A stretch of 64,000 nucleotides of DNA, taken from NCBI RefSeq assembly GCF_000720325.1, contig NZ_JOJM01000012.1, forward strand, positions 1-64,000, in the 5' to 3' direction. Within the stretch, counting starts at the first letter, position 1. The number at the start of each line of letters is the position of its first letter. Below are positions 36,079-45,815 of this stretch, one piece after another. Source of the DNA: Streptomyces sp. NRRL B-1347 (GTDB taxonomy: Bacteria > Actinomycetota > Actinomycetes > Streptomycetales > Streptomycetaceae). The notes under the pieces are model-generated. The model saw only the letters and a program-made list of their open reading frames with translations. It was not told the DNA's origin and ran no database searches. Made by a program: the position numbers and the translations under genes.

Positions 36079-36945
36079 CTACCGTGTGAGTTCGGCCAGC
36101 TCGTCCAGGTGGGTCAGTTTCCGTGGGTTGCGGACCACGTAGATCCGGGTGACGTGGCCGTGCTCGATCGTGAGGCTGACCGCGGCCGGTTCGCCGTCGA
36201 AGGTGATGCGGCCCGCGGGGGCGCCGTTGAGCTGTATCGGCCGGGTGTCGAGCGTGGTCGCCACATGGTGGGCGCGGGCCAGGACGGGGGCCACCGTGTC
36301 GGCCCCGTGGAGCGGGGCCAGCGCGGCGGTGACGAGGCCGCCGCCGTCGGTGATCATGACCACGTCGGGGGCCATGACCTCCATCAGCTCCTGGAGGTGG
36401 CCGGTGCGCAGCGCGGCCAGGAAGCGGTCCACCACGGCCTGTTGCTCCGAGCGGCTCACCTGGACCCGGGGGCGCCGGGCCGCCACGTGGTCGCGGGCCC
36501 GCCGGGCGATCTGGCGTACCGCGGCCGGGGACTTGCCGACCGCCCCGGCGATCTCGCCGTACGGCATCTCGAAGACCTCGCGGAGCACGAACACCGCCCG
36601 CTCCGTGGGCGCGAGCGTCTCCAGGACGGTCAGCATCGCGATCGAGACGCTGTCGGCGAGTTCGACGTCCTCGGCGACGTCGGGGCTGGTCAGGAGCGGC
36701 TCCGGCAGCCACTCGCCCACGTAGTCCTCGCGGCTGCGCGACAGCGTGCGCAGCCGGTTGAGGGCCTGGCGCGTGACGAGCCGGACGAGGTAGGCGCGCG
36801 GGTCACGCACCTGTGCCCGGTCGACGTCGGCCCACCGCAGCCAGGACTCCTGCAGCACGTCCTCGGCGTCCGCGGCCGAGCCGAGCATCTCGTAGACGAC
36901 GGTGAAGAGCAGGCCGCGGTGGGCGACGAAGGGGTCATCCGTCAT
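36079..36945 (-). CDS. sigJ: ECF41-group sigma factor (SigJ-like) with SnoaL-like C-terminal domain
   Basis: A 288-residue sigma factor. Region 2 (HRGLLFTVVYEMLGSAADAEDVLQESWLRW) and region 4 (LETLAPTERAVFVLREVFEMPYGEIAGAVGKS) are present. The fused C-terminal about 110 residues (VDRFLAALRTGHLQELMEVMAPDVVM...) are SnoaL/NTF2-like and end with NPRKLTHL. Group ECF41 needs no anti-sigma factor; the extra domain controls activity. YVGEWLPEP is the typical linker. The gene follows a carboxymuconolactone decarboxylase with a 4-base ATGA overlap, the hallmark pairing of ECF41. Confidence 0.9.
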   Translation of the reverse strand: MTDDPFVAHRGLLFTVVYEMLGSAADAEDVLQESWLRWADVDRAQVRDPRAYLVRLVTRQALNRLRTLSRSREDYVGEWLPEPLLTSPDVAEDVELADSVSIAMLTVLETLAPTERAVFVLREVFEMPYGEIAGAVGKSPAAVRQIARRARDHVAARRPRVQVSRSEQQAVVDRFLAALRTGHLQELMEVMAPDVVMITDGGGLVTAALAPLHGADTVAPVLARAHHVATTLDTRPIQLNGAPAGRITFDGEPAAVSLTIEHGHVTRIYVVRNPRKLTHLDELAELTR

Positions 36946-37520
36946 GACGCGGACGCTGCGCCGGAGGTGTGCGGGCGCGTCGCCAGCGGGATCTCGCAGG
37001 CGGACGAGAAGCCCTGCGACTCGACGCCGTTCGCCACGTTGGCCCGGGTCGCCAGGTTGATGAAGGCGATGAACGCGGTGAGTTCGACCATCGCCGCCGC
37101 GCCGAGACGGTCGAGCAGCCCCGCGTACAGCTCGTCGGTGACGGTCAGCGGCGTGCTCGTCATGGCTTCGGCGTACTCCATGACGTCCCGTTCCAGAGGT
37201 GTGAACACGTCGGACTCCCGCCAGCGCGGCACCTGGCTGGCCTTGACCAGGTCAAGGTCGGCGTTCCGCGCGTGGAAGTAGCCGACGTCCAGGCACCAGC
37301 TGCAGCCGACCTGCGCCGCGACGGCCATGTGCGCGAACGACTTGAGGCTCGCGTCGGCCGCGTCCCACGCGCCGACCTTGTCGCCGAACTCCAGGTTGTC
37401 CTGGGCGACCTGGGGGCTGTGCCAGATGACCTCGACGTTCTCGGGCACCGCGCCGAGCTGGTCGACCATGCTCTGCGCGAGTTCGGTGGGGAGCTGGGCC
37501 TTCGGAATGCGTAGCGCCAT
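36942..37520 (-). CDS. Carboxymuconolactone decarboxylase (AhpD-like) family protein
   Basis: A 192-residue helical protein with the redox motif CSWC (AAQVGCSWCLDVGYF) typical of AhpD/CMD proteins, plus the proton-relay-type residues around it. It may reduce peroxides or act in stress-linked redox chemistry. Genes of this family are the commonest targets of ECF41 sigma factors, and here it is the first gene of a two-gene unit with one. AAGGAGA precedes the ATG by 7 bases, and an ECF41-type promoter lies 46 bp upstream, so it is probably autoregulated by the downstream sigma factor. Confidence 0.9.
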   Translation of the reverse strand: MALRIPKAQLPTELAQSMVDQLGAVPENVEVIWHSPQVAQDNLEFGDKVGAWDAADASLKSFAHMAVAAQVGCSWCLDVGYFHARNADLDLVKASQVPRWRESDVFTPLERDVMEYAEAMTSTPLTVTDELYAGLLDRLGAAAMVELTAFIAFINLATRANVANGVESQGFSSACEIPLATRPHTSGAASAS

Positions 37521-37565
37521 GGGTGTTCTCCTTGTACGAGTGCCTGATCGGCTGTTCGACATGAA

Positions 37566-37592
37566 GACACCGCCGGGCTCGCGGATGTGACA
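37566..37592 (-). promoter_or_regulatory. ECF41-type promoter
   Basis: On the minus strand TGTCACA is followed after exactly 16 bases by TGTC, against the ECF41 consensus TGTCACA-N16-CGTC recalled from the literature (one mismatch). It faces the decarboxylase-sigma unit. Confidence 0.6.
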
Positions 37593-37599
37593 CTCCTCG

Positions 37600-39204
37600 T
37601 CAGGTCTCCGCCGCCACCTTCCTGGCCCACCGGTAGTCCGCCTTGCCGCTCGGGGAGCGCTGGATGTGGTCCGTGAACACCGCGGAGCGGGGGATCTTGT
37701 AGCCGGCGAGGCGGGTGCGGCAGTGGGCCTTGAGGGCCGCGAGATCCAGGGGCGGGGCGTCGGGGCGGAGCTGGACGACGGCCGCGACGCGGCTGCCCCA
37801 GCGCTCGTCGGGCACCCCGGCGACCAGCGCGTCGTAGACGTCGGGATGGGACTTGAGGGCCTGCTCGACCTCTTCAGGGTAGACCTTCTCGCCGCCGGTG
37901 TTGATGCACTGCGAGCCGCGGCCGAGGACGGTGACGATGCCCTCGGCGTCGACCGTGGCCATGTCGCCGAGCAGGACCCAGCGCTCGTCGCCGCGCTGGA
38001 AGAACGTCTCCGCCGTCTTCTTCGGGTCGTTGTAGTAGCCGAGCGGGACGTGGCCGCGCTGGGCGATGCGGCCCGGCTCGCCGACGGCCACCGGCTCGTG
38101 CGTGGCCGGGTCCACCACCTGCGTACGGGAGTTGACCTGGATGCGGAAGCCGCGCTCCGGGCCCGAGTCGTCCGTGGCGGTGCCGTTGAAGCCGGACTCG
38201 GACGAGCCGAAGTTGTTGAGGAGCATGACGTTCGGGGCGAGCGCGGTGAACTGGGCGCGGACGGTGTCCGACATGATCGCGCCGGAGGAGGAGACACTGA
38301 AGAGGGACGAGAGGTCCGTGCCCGCGCAGGGGCCGTTCAGCGCGTCGATCAGGGGCCGCAGCATCGCGTCGCCCGCCAGCGAGACGCTGGTCACCCGCTC
38401 GCGCTGGATGGTGCGCAGGACCTCCTCGGGGGCGAACCTGCGGTGGATGACCAGGCGCTGGCCGAAGTGGAAGCAGATGAAGGCGGTCAGCGTCGAGGTG
38501 CCGTGCATCAGCGGCGGCGTCGGGAAGAACGTGAGGCCGTCGCCGCCGGCCGCCACCCGCTCGGCGACCTCCTCGGGCCGGGTGACCGGCTCGCCCGTCG
38601 GCGCGCCGCCGCCGAGCCCGGAGAAGAACAGGTCCTCCTGGCGCCACATCACGCCCTTGGGCATGCCGGTCGTGCCGCCGGTGTAGATGATGAAGAGGTC
38701 GTCCGCCGAGCGCGGCGCGAAGCCGCGCGCGGCAGAGCCGGACGCCTCCGCCTCGGCGAAGGGCACGGCCCGCGGCTCCGCAGCGCCCTCGCCGACCCGG
38801 ATCAGGTGCCGCAGCTTGGGCGCGCGGGGGAGAGCCGCCGCCACCCGCTCGGCGAACTCGGCGTCGAAGACGAGCGCCGCCAGGTCCGCGTCCCGGTAGA
38901 GGTAGGCCAACTCCTGCTCGACGTAGCGGTAGTTGACGTTCACCGGCACCAGACGGGCCTTGAGGCAGCCGAGGACCGTCTGGAGGTACTCGACGCCGTT
39001 GTACAGGTGCAGGCCCAGGTGCTCGCCGGGCTTGAGGCCGCTGTCGATCAGATGGTGGGCGACGCGGTTCGCGGCCGCGTCGAGCTCCGCGTACGTCAGC
39101 CGGCGCTCGGCCCCGGTGCCGGGGTGGTCCAGATGCACGAGCGCCTCGCGGTCCGGCACCGCGTCGACGACTGACTCGAACAGGTCGGCAAGGTTGTACT
39201 CCAC
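37600..39204 (-). CDS. Acyl-CoA synthetase (ANL superfamily)
   Basis: A 534-residue AMP-forming ligase. The phosphate loop is YTGGTTGMPKGVMW, the adenine motif NNFGSSESG, and the hinge region LGDMATVDAEG; the C-terminal lysine is in RSPSGKADYRW. FPTPPLMHGTST is like FadD-type acyl-CoA ligases used in steroid or branched-acid degradation. The start is GTG 39204 (MEYNLADLF), because AGGAGGAG lies just upstream; the ATG 15 codons earlier has no such site. It is divergent from a crotonase-DUF35-thiolase operon and probably activates their substrate. The acid itself is unknown. Confidence 0.85.
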   Translation of the reverse strand: MEYNLADLFESVVDAVPDREALVHLDHPGTGAERRLTYAELDAAANRVAHHLIDSGLKPGEHLGLHLYNGVEYLQTVLGCLKARLVPVNVNYRYVEQELAYLYRDADLAALVFDAEFAERVAAALPRAPKLRHLIRVGEGAAEPRAVPFAEAEASGSAARGFAPRSADDLFIIYTGGTTGMPKGVMWRQEDLFFSGLGGGAPTGEPVTRPEEVAERVAAGGDGLTFFPTPPLMHGTSTLTAFICFHFGQRLVIHRRFAPEEVLRTIQRERVTSVSLAGDAMLRPLIDALNGPCAGTDLSSLFSVSSSGAIMSDTVRAQFTALAPNVMLLNNFGSSESGFNGTATDDSGPERGFRIQVNSRTQVVDPATHEPVAVGEPGRIAQRGHVPLGYYNDPKKTAETFFQRGDERWVLLGDMATVDAEGIVTVLGRGSQCINTGGEKVYPEEVEQALKSHPDVYDALVAGVPDERWGSRVAAVVQLRPDAPPLDLAALKAHCRTRLAGYKIPRSAVFTDHIQRSPSGKADYRWARKVAAET

Positions 39205-39295
39205 CGCTCCTCCTGACCCCGACGCCGTGACGTGCCGTGTGGCGGTCATCAGAGCAGAGGCGCCCGGAAGGCGGAAGGGGCCGTGCGGAAGAAAT

Positions 39296-39310
39296 CTGAC
39301 TGAGTGTCAG
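39296..39310. promoter_or_regulatory. CTGAC-N5-GTCAG operator-like dyad
   Basis: A 5-5-5 perfect inverted repeat in the 171-bp gap between the divergent ligase and crotonase genes. It resembles the sites of TetR-type lipid-metabolism repressors in actinobacteria. No regulator gene adjoins it. Confidence 0.5.
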
Positions 39311-39375
39311 AATGCTATTGAACTGGCACCTCGCCTCCTGCAACCTGTTCCAGGTCTGAAGACGGGAGAACGGCC

Positions 39376-40185
39376 ATGGGTGGCACGGAACATCTCTCCG
39401 TGCGGCGCGAAGGCGCCACACTGGTGCTCACACTGAACCGGCCCGAAGCCAGGAACGCGCTCTCACTGCCGATGCTCGTGGGCCTCTACGACGGCTGGCT
39501 CGCCGCCGACGCCGAGGACGGCGTGCGGTCGATCGTCCTCACCGGGGCGGGCGGGGCGTTCTGCGCGGGCATGGACCTGAAGGCCCTCGCGGGCAAGGGG
39601 ATGGCGGGCGCCGAGGACGCGGCGTGCCGCGAGCGCCTCGCGGCGGACCCCGATCTGCACTGGAAGGCGATGCTGCGCCACCACCGGCCGCGCAAACCCG
39701 TCGTCGCCGCCGTCGAAGGGCCCTGTGTGGCGGGCGGCACCGAGATCCTCCAGGGCACCGACATCCGCGTCGCGGGCGAGTCCGCCACCTTCGGGCTCTT
39801 CGAGGTCAGGCGCGGCCTGTTCCCCATCGGCGGCTCCACGGTGCGCCTGCAGCGGCAGATCCCGCGCACCCACGCCCTGGAGATGCTGCTCACCGGCCGT
39901 CCGTACACCGCGCGGGAGGCCGCCGACGTGGGGCTCGTCGGCCACGTCGTGCCGGACGGCACCGCCCTGGAGCGGGCCCTCGCCATCGCCGAGCGGATCA
40001 ACGCCTGCGGGCCCCTCGCCGTCGAGGCCGTCAAGGCCTCCGTGTACGAGACCGCCGACCTGAGCGAGGCCGACGGGCTCGCCGCCGAACTGGGGCGCGG
40101 CTGGCCCGTCTTCGACACCGCCGACGCCATGGAAGGCGCCCGCGCCTTCGCCGAGAAGCGCCCGCCCGTCTACCGGCGGGCCTGA
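39376..40185 (+). CDS. Enoyl-CoA hydratase/isomerase family protein (crotonase)
   Basis: A 269-residue crotonase. LTLNRPEARNALS starts the fold; oxyanion-hole strands are GAFCAGMDLKAL and EGPCVAGGTEI; the catalytic Glu region is FEVRRGLFPIGGS. It should hydrate or isomerise an enoyl-CoA. It leads an operon with DUF35 and two thiolase-fold genes (19-bp gap to the next start). GGGAGAAC lies upstream of the ATG. Confidence 0.85.
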   Translation: MGGTEHLSVRREGATLVLTLNRPEARNALSLPMLVGLYDGWLAADAEDGVRSIVLTGAGGAFCAGMDLKALAGKGMAGAEDAACRERLAADPDLHWKAMLRHHRPRKPVVAAVEGPCVAGGTEILQGTDIRVAGESATFGLFEVRRGLFPIGGSTVRLQRQIPRTHALEMLLTGRPYTAREAADVGLVGHVVPDGTALERALAIAERINACGPLAVEAVKASVYETADLSEADGLAAELGRGWPVFDTADAMEGARAFAEKRPPVYRRA

Positions 40186-40203
40186 CCCCGAGGAGCCAGC
40201 GAC

Positions 40204-41172
40204 ATGCCCGACGCGCTCAGCGCCCCCCTGGTCGTGGAGTTCCCCTTCACCCGCTCCCTCGGCCCCGTCCAGTCCGCCTTCCTGACAGGACTGCGCGAAC
40301 GCACCGTGCTCGGCGTGCGCACCACCGCGGGCGCGGTGCTCGTCCCGCCCGTCGAGTACGACCCCGAAACCGCGGCGGAGCTGCGGGACCTGGTCGAGGT
40401 CGCGGCCACCGGCACGGTCACCACCTGGGCCTGGAACCCCGCGCCCCGGCGCGGCCAGCCCCTGGACACCCCCTTCGCCTGGGTCCTCGTCCGCCTTGAC
40501 GGAGCCGACACCGCGCTGCTGCACGCCCTGGACGCGCCGGGGCCCGACGCCGTCCGCACCGGACTGCGCGTCCGCGTCCGCTGGGCCGCCGAGCGCACGG
40601 GCGCCATCACGGACATCGCCTGTTTCGAGCCGTGCGACGCGGACGACCCCTGTGCGGATGAGGTGACGGCTCGTCAAGCAACCGCACACAGTGGTGCGTT
40701 CGCCGGTGAGCCCGTGACCGGCATCGTCGCCCCCGCCCGCCTCGACTACACCTACACCCCCGGCCGGGCCCAGACCGGCTACCTGGCCGCCCTGGCCGAG
40801 CGCCGCGCCGTCGGCGAGCGCTGCCCGCGCTGCCACAAGGTGTACGTGCCGCCGCGCGGAGTCTGCCCCACCTGCGGAGTCGCCACCACGGAGCAGGTGG
40901 AGGTCGGCCCGCGCGGCACCGTCACCACCTTCTGCGTGGTCAACATCAAGGCGAAGAACCTCGACATCGAAGTGCCCTACGTGTACGCGCACATCGCCCT
41001 CGACGGCGCCGACCTCGCCCTGCACGGGCGCATCGGCGGCATCCCGTACGACCAGGTCCGCATGGGCCTCCGCGTCGAACCGGTGTGGACCGAGGGCGGG
41101 CGCCACCCCGACCACTACCGGCCGACCGGCGAGCCCGACGCCGACTACGACACGTACAAGGAGCTGCTGTGA
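40204..41172 (+). CDS. Double DUF35 OB-fold/zinc-ribbon protein
   Basis: A 322-residue protein of two DUF35-like halves. The N-terminal half lacks the zinc ribbon. The C-terminal half has CPRCHKVYVPPRGVCPTCG, four Cys for zinc, and an OB fold that ends VRMGLRVEPVW. DUF35 proteins bind acyl-CoA and partner thiolase-fold enzymes, as in steroid side-chain retro-aldolases. Its TGA overlaps the next GTG (GTGA), so the two products are probably made in equal amounts and form a complex. Confidence 0.85.
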   Translation: MPDALSAPLVVEFPFTRSLGPVQSAFLTGLRERTVLGVRTTAGAVLVPPVEYDPETAAELRDLVEVAATGTVTTWAWNPAPRRGQPLDTPFAWVLVRLDGADTALLHALDAPGPDAVRTGLRVRVRWAAERTGAITDIACFEPCDADDPCADEVTARQATAHSGAFAGEPVTGIVAPARLDYTYTPGRAQTGYLAALAERRAVGERCPRCHKVYVPPRGVCPTCGVATTEQVEVGPRGTVTTFCVVNIKAKNLDIEVPYVYAHIALDGADLALHGRIGGIPYDQVRMGLRVEPVWTEGGRHPDHYRPTGEPDADYDTYKELL

Positions 41173-42234
41173 CAGGGGAGTTCACCGGCGGGCCCAGGGA
41201 CGTCGCCGTCGTCGCCTGTGCGCAGAGCGACCACCGGCGCCGCACCGACGAGCTCTCCGAGGTGGAGATGCTCATGCCGGTCCTGCACGAGGTCCTGGAG
41301 CGGACCGGTCTGACCGCCGCCGACATCGGCTTCACCTGCTCCGGATCGAGCGACTACCTCGCGGGCCGGGCGTTCTCCTTCACCATGGCGCTCGACGGCG
41401 TCGGCGCCTGGCCCCCCATCTCCGAGTCCCACGTCGAGATGGACGGCGCCTGGGCGCTGTACGAGGCCTGGGTGAAGCTCCTGACCGGCGACGCGGACAC
41501 CGCGCTCGTCTACGCCTACGGCAAGTCCTCGCCCGGATCCGTACGGGACGTGCTCACCCGCCAGCTCGACCCCTACTACGTGGCCCCGCTGTGGCCCGAC
41601 TCCGTCGCCCTCGCCGCCCTCCAGGCGCAGGCCCTCGTCGACGCGGGCCACACCGACGAGCCGGCCCTCGCGGCCGTCGCCGCCCGCAGCAGGGACGCGG
41701 CCACCGGCAACGTCCACGCGCAACTGCCGGGCGCCCGCCCGCACGGGGAGTACGTCGTCCGGCCGCTGCGCACCGGCGACTGCCCGCCCATCGGCGACGG
41801 CGCGGTCGCCGTGGTCCTCGCGGCCGGGGACCGGGCCCGCGCGCTGTGCGCCCGACCGGCCTGGATCCGCGGCATGGATCACCGCGTCGAGGCCCACTCC
41901 CTCGGCGTCCGGGACCTCACCGACTCGCCCTCCACACGCCTGGCCGCCGAGCGCGCCGGAGCCTTCGCGCGGCCCGTGGACACCGCCGAACTGCACGCGC
42001 CCTTCACCTCCCAGGAAGTCGTGCTGCGCAGGGCGCTGAGGCTCGACGACGGCGTCCTCGTCAACCCCTCGGGCGGCGCGCTCGCCGCCAACCCTGTCAT
42101 GGCCGCCGGGCTCGTCCGCGTCGCCGAGGCCGCAGGCCGCATCCACCGCGGCGCGTCCGACCGCGCGCTCGCCCACGCCACCTCCGGCCCCTGTCTCCAG
42201 CAGAACCTGGTCGCCGTCCTGGAAGGGGAGTCCC

Positions 42235-42242
<8 letters not shown>
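41169..42242 (+). CDS. Thiolase-fold lipid-transfer-like protein, probably non-thiolytic
   Basis: A 357-residue thiolase-fold protein. The classic nucleophile Cys is absent (HVEMDGAWALYEAW at that place), and the second motif is NPSGGALAANPVMAAGL with Asn in place of the usual His. This matches Ltp2-like aldolases rather than true thiolases. The start GTG overlaps the DUF35 stop by 4 bases. Together they may cleave a beta-hydroxy acyl-CoA. The substrate is not evident. Confidence 0.75.
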
Positions 42243-43416
<1,174 letters not shown>

Positions 43417-43519
43417 CGCGCCCCGTCCGCCCCGGCCGCCGTCCTGATGCCGCGGCCTGTCCGGCGCCGGGGCGGAAAGCTAGGCTGGCGGCGGACGACG
43501 CACTGGGAGGAGCACGGAC

Positions 43520-43765
43520 GTGGCCGACAGCACCACCACTCAGCAGCATCCGCTCGCGGGCTGGGAGAAGCCGGACCTGGACCTCAGCGCCGCCGACTGG
43601 CGGTCGAGCAGCGAAGGCCGCGGGGACGTGCAGATCGCCTTCGTCGAGGGCTTCATCGCGATGCGCAACAGCGGGCGCCCGGAGAGCCCTTCGCTGATCT
43701 TCACGCCCGCGGAGTGGGGGGCGTTCGTGCACGGGGCCCGGGAGGGCCGCTTCGACCTGACGTGA
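43520..43765 (+). CDS. DUF397 domain protein
   Basis: An 81-residue protein with the DUF397 pattern DLSAADWRSSSEGRG..., a central VQIAFVEGFIAMRNS strand pair and the end FTPAEWGAFVHGAREGRFD. DUF397 proteins normally pair with a helix-turn-helix regulator (as in BldB/WhiJ systems) and act as small antidotes or co-regulators. Here no HTH gene adjoins it. It starts with GTG after GGGAGGAG. Confidence 0.8.
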   Translation: MADSTTTQQHPLAGWEKPDLDLSAADWRSSSEGRGDVQIAFVEGFIAMRNSGRPESPSLIFTPAEWGAFVHGAREGRFDLT

Positions 43766-43814
43766 CGCCGGGGCCCCAGGCTCCCGGCAGCCACGTGTCA
43801 GCCGCCCTGCGGGA

Positions 43815-43838
43815 CGGCCGGCCGATCCGGGCCGGCCG
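43815..43838. terminator. Hairpin between convergent genes
   Basis: CGGCCGGCC and GGCCGGCCG form a 9-bp perfect stem with a 6-nt loop between the DUF397 gene and the aminotransferase. Confidence 0.6.
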
Positions 43839-43848
43839 GCCCCACCGG

Positions 43849-45162
43849 TCAGCGCGCCGGTCGGCCCGCGATGTCGCGCACCACGCGCAGCGCGGCGTCG
43901 ACGTCCCGCGCGGAGTTCATGACGCCGGTGCCGATCCGCGCGTACCCCAGGCTGTCGTGGTAGAGGGAGGACAGCCGGACCTCGCGCTCGGCGGCCAGGG
44001 TGACCACGTCGGCGCCGGGCAGGTCCCGCACGCTGAAGCAGGTGATGCCCGCGGACATCCCGGCTGCCGCGGGCGTGTGCACCCGTACGCCCGGGATGTC
44101 GGCGAGCTCCTGCTTGGCCCGCGTGGAGAGCTCCGCGATCCGGCCCGCGACCCGGGAGCGGCCCAGGGTCTGGTGGAACGCGACGGACACCGGCAGCGCG
44201 AAGGCGTGCTCGAAGGCCAGGAACCCGCCCGGTGAAAGCGGCGCGGCGCCCTCGCCCGCGATGAAGCTCGCGAACGTCGGACGCAGTTGCTCCAGCGCCC
44301 CCGGCGCCACCCAGAGGAGGCCTGTGCCGCGCGGCCCGAACAGCCACTTGTGCGTGCCCGCGACCAGCACGTCGGCCCCCAGGCGCGCGCCGTCCGCGTC
44401 CACCGCGGCCAGGCCGTGCACGCCGTCGACCACCAGCAGACAGCGATCGGCCTCCGTGCGCCCCCGGTTGGCCTCGCGGACCACCTCCGCGATGGCCTCC
44501 ACCGGCATCCGCACGCCCGTCCTCGACTGCACCCAGGTGATGCCGAGCACCCTCGTCGTCGGCCGGAGCCGACTGCGCACCGCGCTCACCACCTCCTCGG
44601 CGGTGGCCTCGGCGGAGTCGGCGAACCACGAGTGGACGAGCCGCACCCGCGCCCCGTGCTTGTCCGCCGCCAGCCGCGCGGCGGCCTGGTGCACCGGATG
44701 GTCGTCCTCGCTGAGCAGGAACTCCTGACCGGGCCTGGTGCGCACGCCGTTGTACACGATGCCGAGGCCGATGGTCGTGCTCGCGGTGAGCGCGACGTGG
44801 TCGGCCTCGCCGCCCAGGTACGCGGCCAGGGACTCCCGTACGCGGTCCCAGCCCGTCGGGCCGTCGGGCAGCGAAAGCCGCGTCGGCACCAGCATCGGAT
44901 CGGCGTCGAGCTGCCGGGCCAGGTGGTCCACCGCCGCCCGCACCACGCGCGGCTGGGAGGCCAGATAGAACGTCGCCAGATGGACCAGGCCCGGATCGAG
45001 TCGGAACTGCGCCCGTACCGCCCCCCAGTCCGGCCGCCCGTCAGGACCCAGCAGCCGCCGGGTGTCCGCCCCCGCGGTCTCGACCGCCGCGGCGATCCCG
45101 CCGCCCCACGCCGCCACCGCCGCGGACCCGACCGCACCCGCCAGCACGCTCCGCCTCTGCAC
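43849..45162 (-). CDS. Class V aminotransferase-fold PLP enzyme with Tat-like signal
   Basis: A 437-residue protein. GTG 45162 starts VQRRSVLAGAVGSAAVAAWGG, a Tat-type twin-arginine leader; GGAGG lies 7 bases upstream. The PLP domain has VVDGVHGLAAVD (Asp for the pyridine nitrogen) and AGTHKWLFGPRGTG (Schiff-base Lys). It resembles isopenicillin N epimerase/cysteine desulfurase-like enzymes. An exported PLP enzyme would be unusual but is known in this group. The substrate is unknown. Confidence 0.8.
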   Translation of the reverse strand: MQRRSVLAGAVGSAAVAAWGGGIAAAVETAGADTRRLLGPDGRPDWGAVRAQFRLDPGLVHLATFYLASQPRVVRAAVDHLARQLDADPMLVPTRLSLPDGPTGWDRVRESLAAYLGGEADHVALTASTTIGLGIVYNGVRTRPGQEFLLSEDDHPVHQAAARLAADKHGARVRLVHSWFADSAEATAEEVVSAVRSRLRPTTRVLGITWVQSRTGVRMPVEAIAEVVREANRGRTEADRCLLVVDGVHGLAAVDADGARLGADVLVAGTHKWLFGPRGTGLLWVAPGALEQLRPTFASFIAGEGAAPLSPGGFLAFEHAFALPVSVAFHQTLGRSRVAGRIAELSTRAKQELADIPGVRVHTPAAAGMSAGITCFSVRDLPGADVVTLAAEREVRLSSLYHDSLGYARIGTGVMNSARDVDAALRVVRDIAGRPAR

Positions 45163-45413
45163 CCCAATACCTCCAGAAGTCCGAAACCCAGCCACGGGCG
45201 AGGATCCCGTGGGGCGGGCCGTCGTGATGTCGCGTTCGACGGAGAACACCCCAAAAGCGCCCGTCTGACGGTAAGCACTTGAATGGAACGCCGAGAGGGC
45301 GTCAAGCGGGCGAACCAGCCGCGGTGGCGTGACTCCACCGACCGCGGGGCACGCTCGCCGCGGCCGTACGGAATCTTCAACTCCCCTATCTGAAGGGAGA
45401 CTTGATCTGCACA

Positions 45414-45815
45414 ATGCTTCCTGTGCCGCATTACGACTACCTGGAGTTCACCCTCGACGACGGAGCACGCGTCCGCGTCGAGCTGGCCCCCGCGGGCGAA
45501 GCCCCCGCCGCCGCGCCCGACGGGACGGAGGCCGACCTGCCGGGCGGCATCTCCGGTGTGACGCCCGTGGGGCGCGGGGTGCGCGTGGCCACGCTCGCCA
45601 CCGACGCGCTGCGCACCGTACTGAGCCCGCTGGGACCCGTCCTGCAACAGGTGCACGACGCCGTGCGCGACATCCCCGACCCGCCCCACGAACTCTCCGT
45701 CGACTTCGGCGTCCAGATCGGCCAGGACCTGCGGCTCGGCGTCGTCGGCGCGGGCGGCCAGGCGAGCATGACCGTATCGGCGACCTGGCAGCTGTCCCCG
45801 CGGGCCGAGAGATGA
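45414..45815 (+). CDS. Trypco1-like (CU044_2847 family) protein
   Basis: A 133-residue protein of beta structure: YDYLEFTLDDGARVRVELAP at the start, then LATDALRTVLSPLGPVLQQVHDAV, and a final ELSVDFGVQIGQDLRLGVVGAGGQASMTV segment. From memory this is the trypsin-co-occurring domain 1 family that accompanies conflict-system proteases. The start is ATG 45414; TTG 45402 or GTG 45423 are alternatives, with AAGGGAGA just upstream of 45402. Its TGA overlaps the next ATG (ATGA), so it leads a four-gene coupled operon. Confidence 0.75.
   Translation: MLPVPHYDYLEFTLDDGARVRVELAPAGEAPAAAPDGTEADLPGGISGVTPVGRGVRVATLATDALRTVLSPLGPVLQQVHDAVRDIPDPPHELSVDFGVQIGQDLRLGVVGAGGQASMTVSATWQLSPRAER

Noticed and set aside
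45192..45212. CCACGGG-N7-CCCGTGG hairpin upstream of the aminotransferase as a riboswitch
   Set aside because: A single 7-bp stem with no conserved riboswitch features; at most a short leader hairpin or operator.
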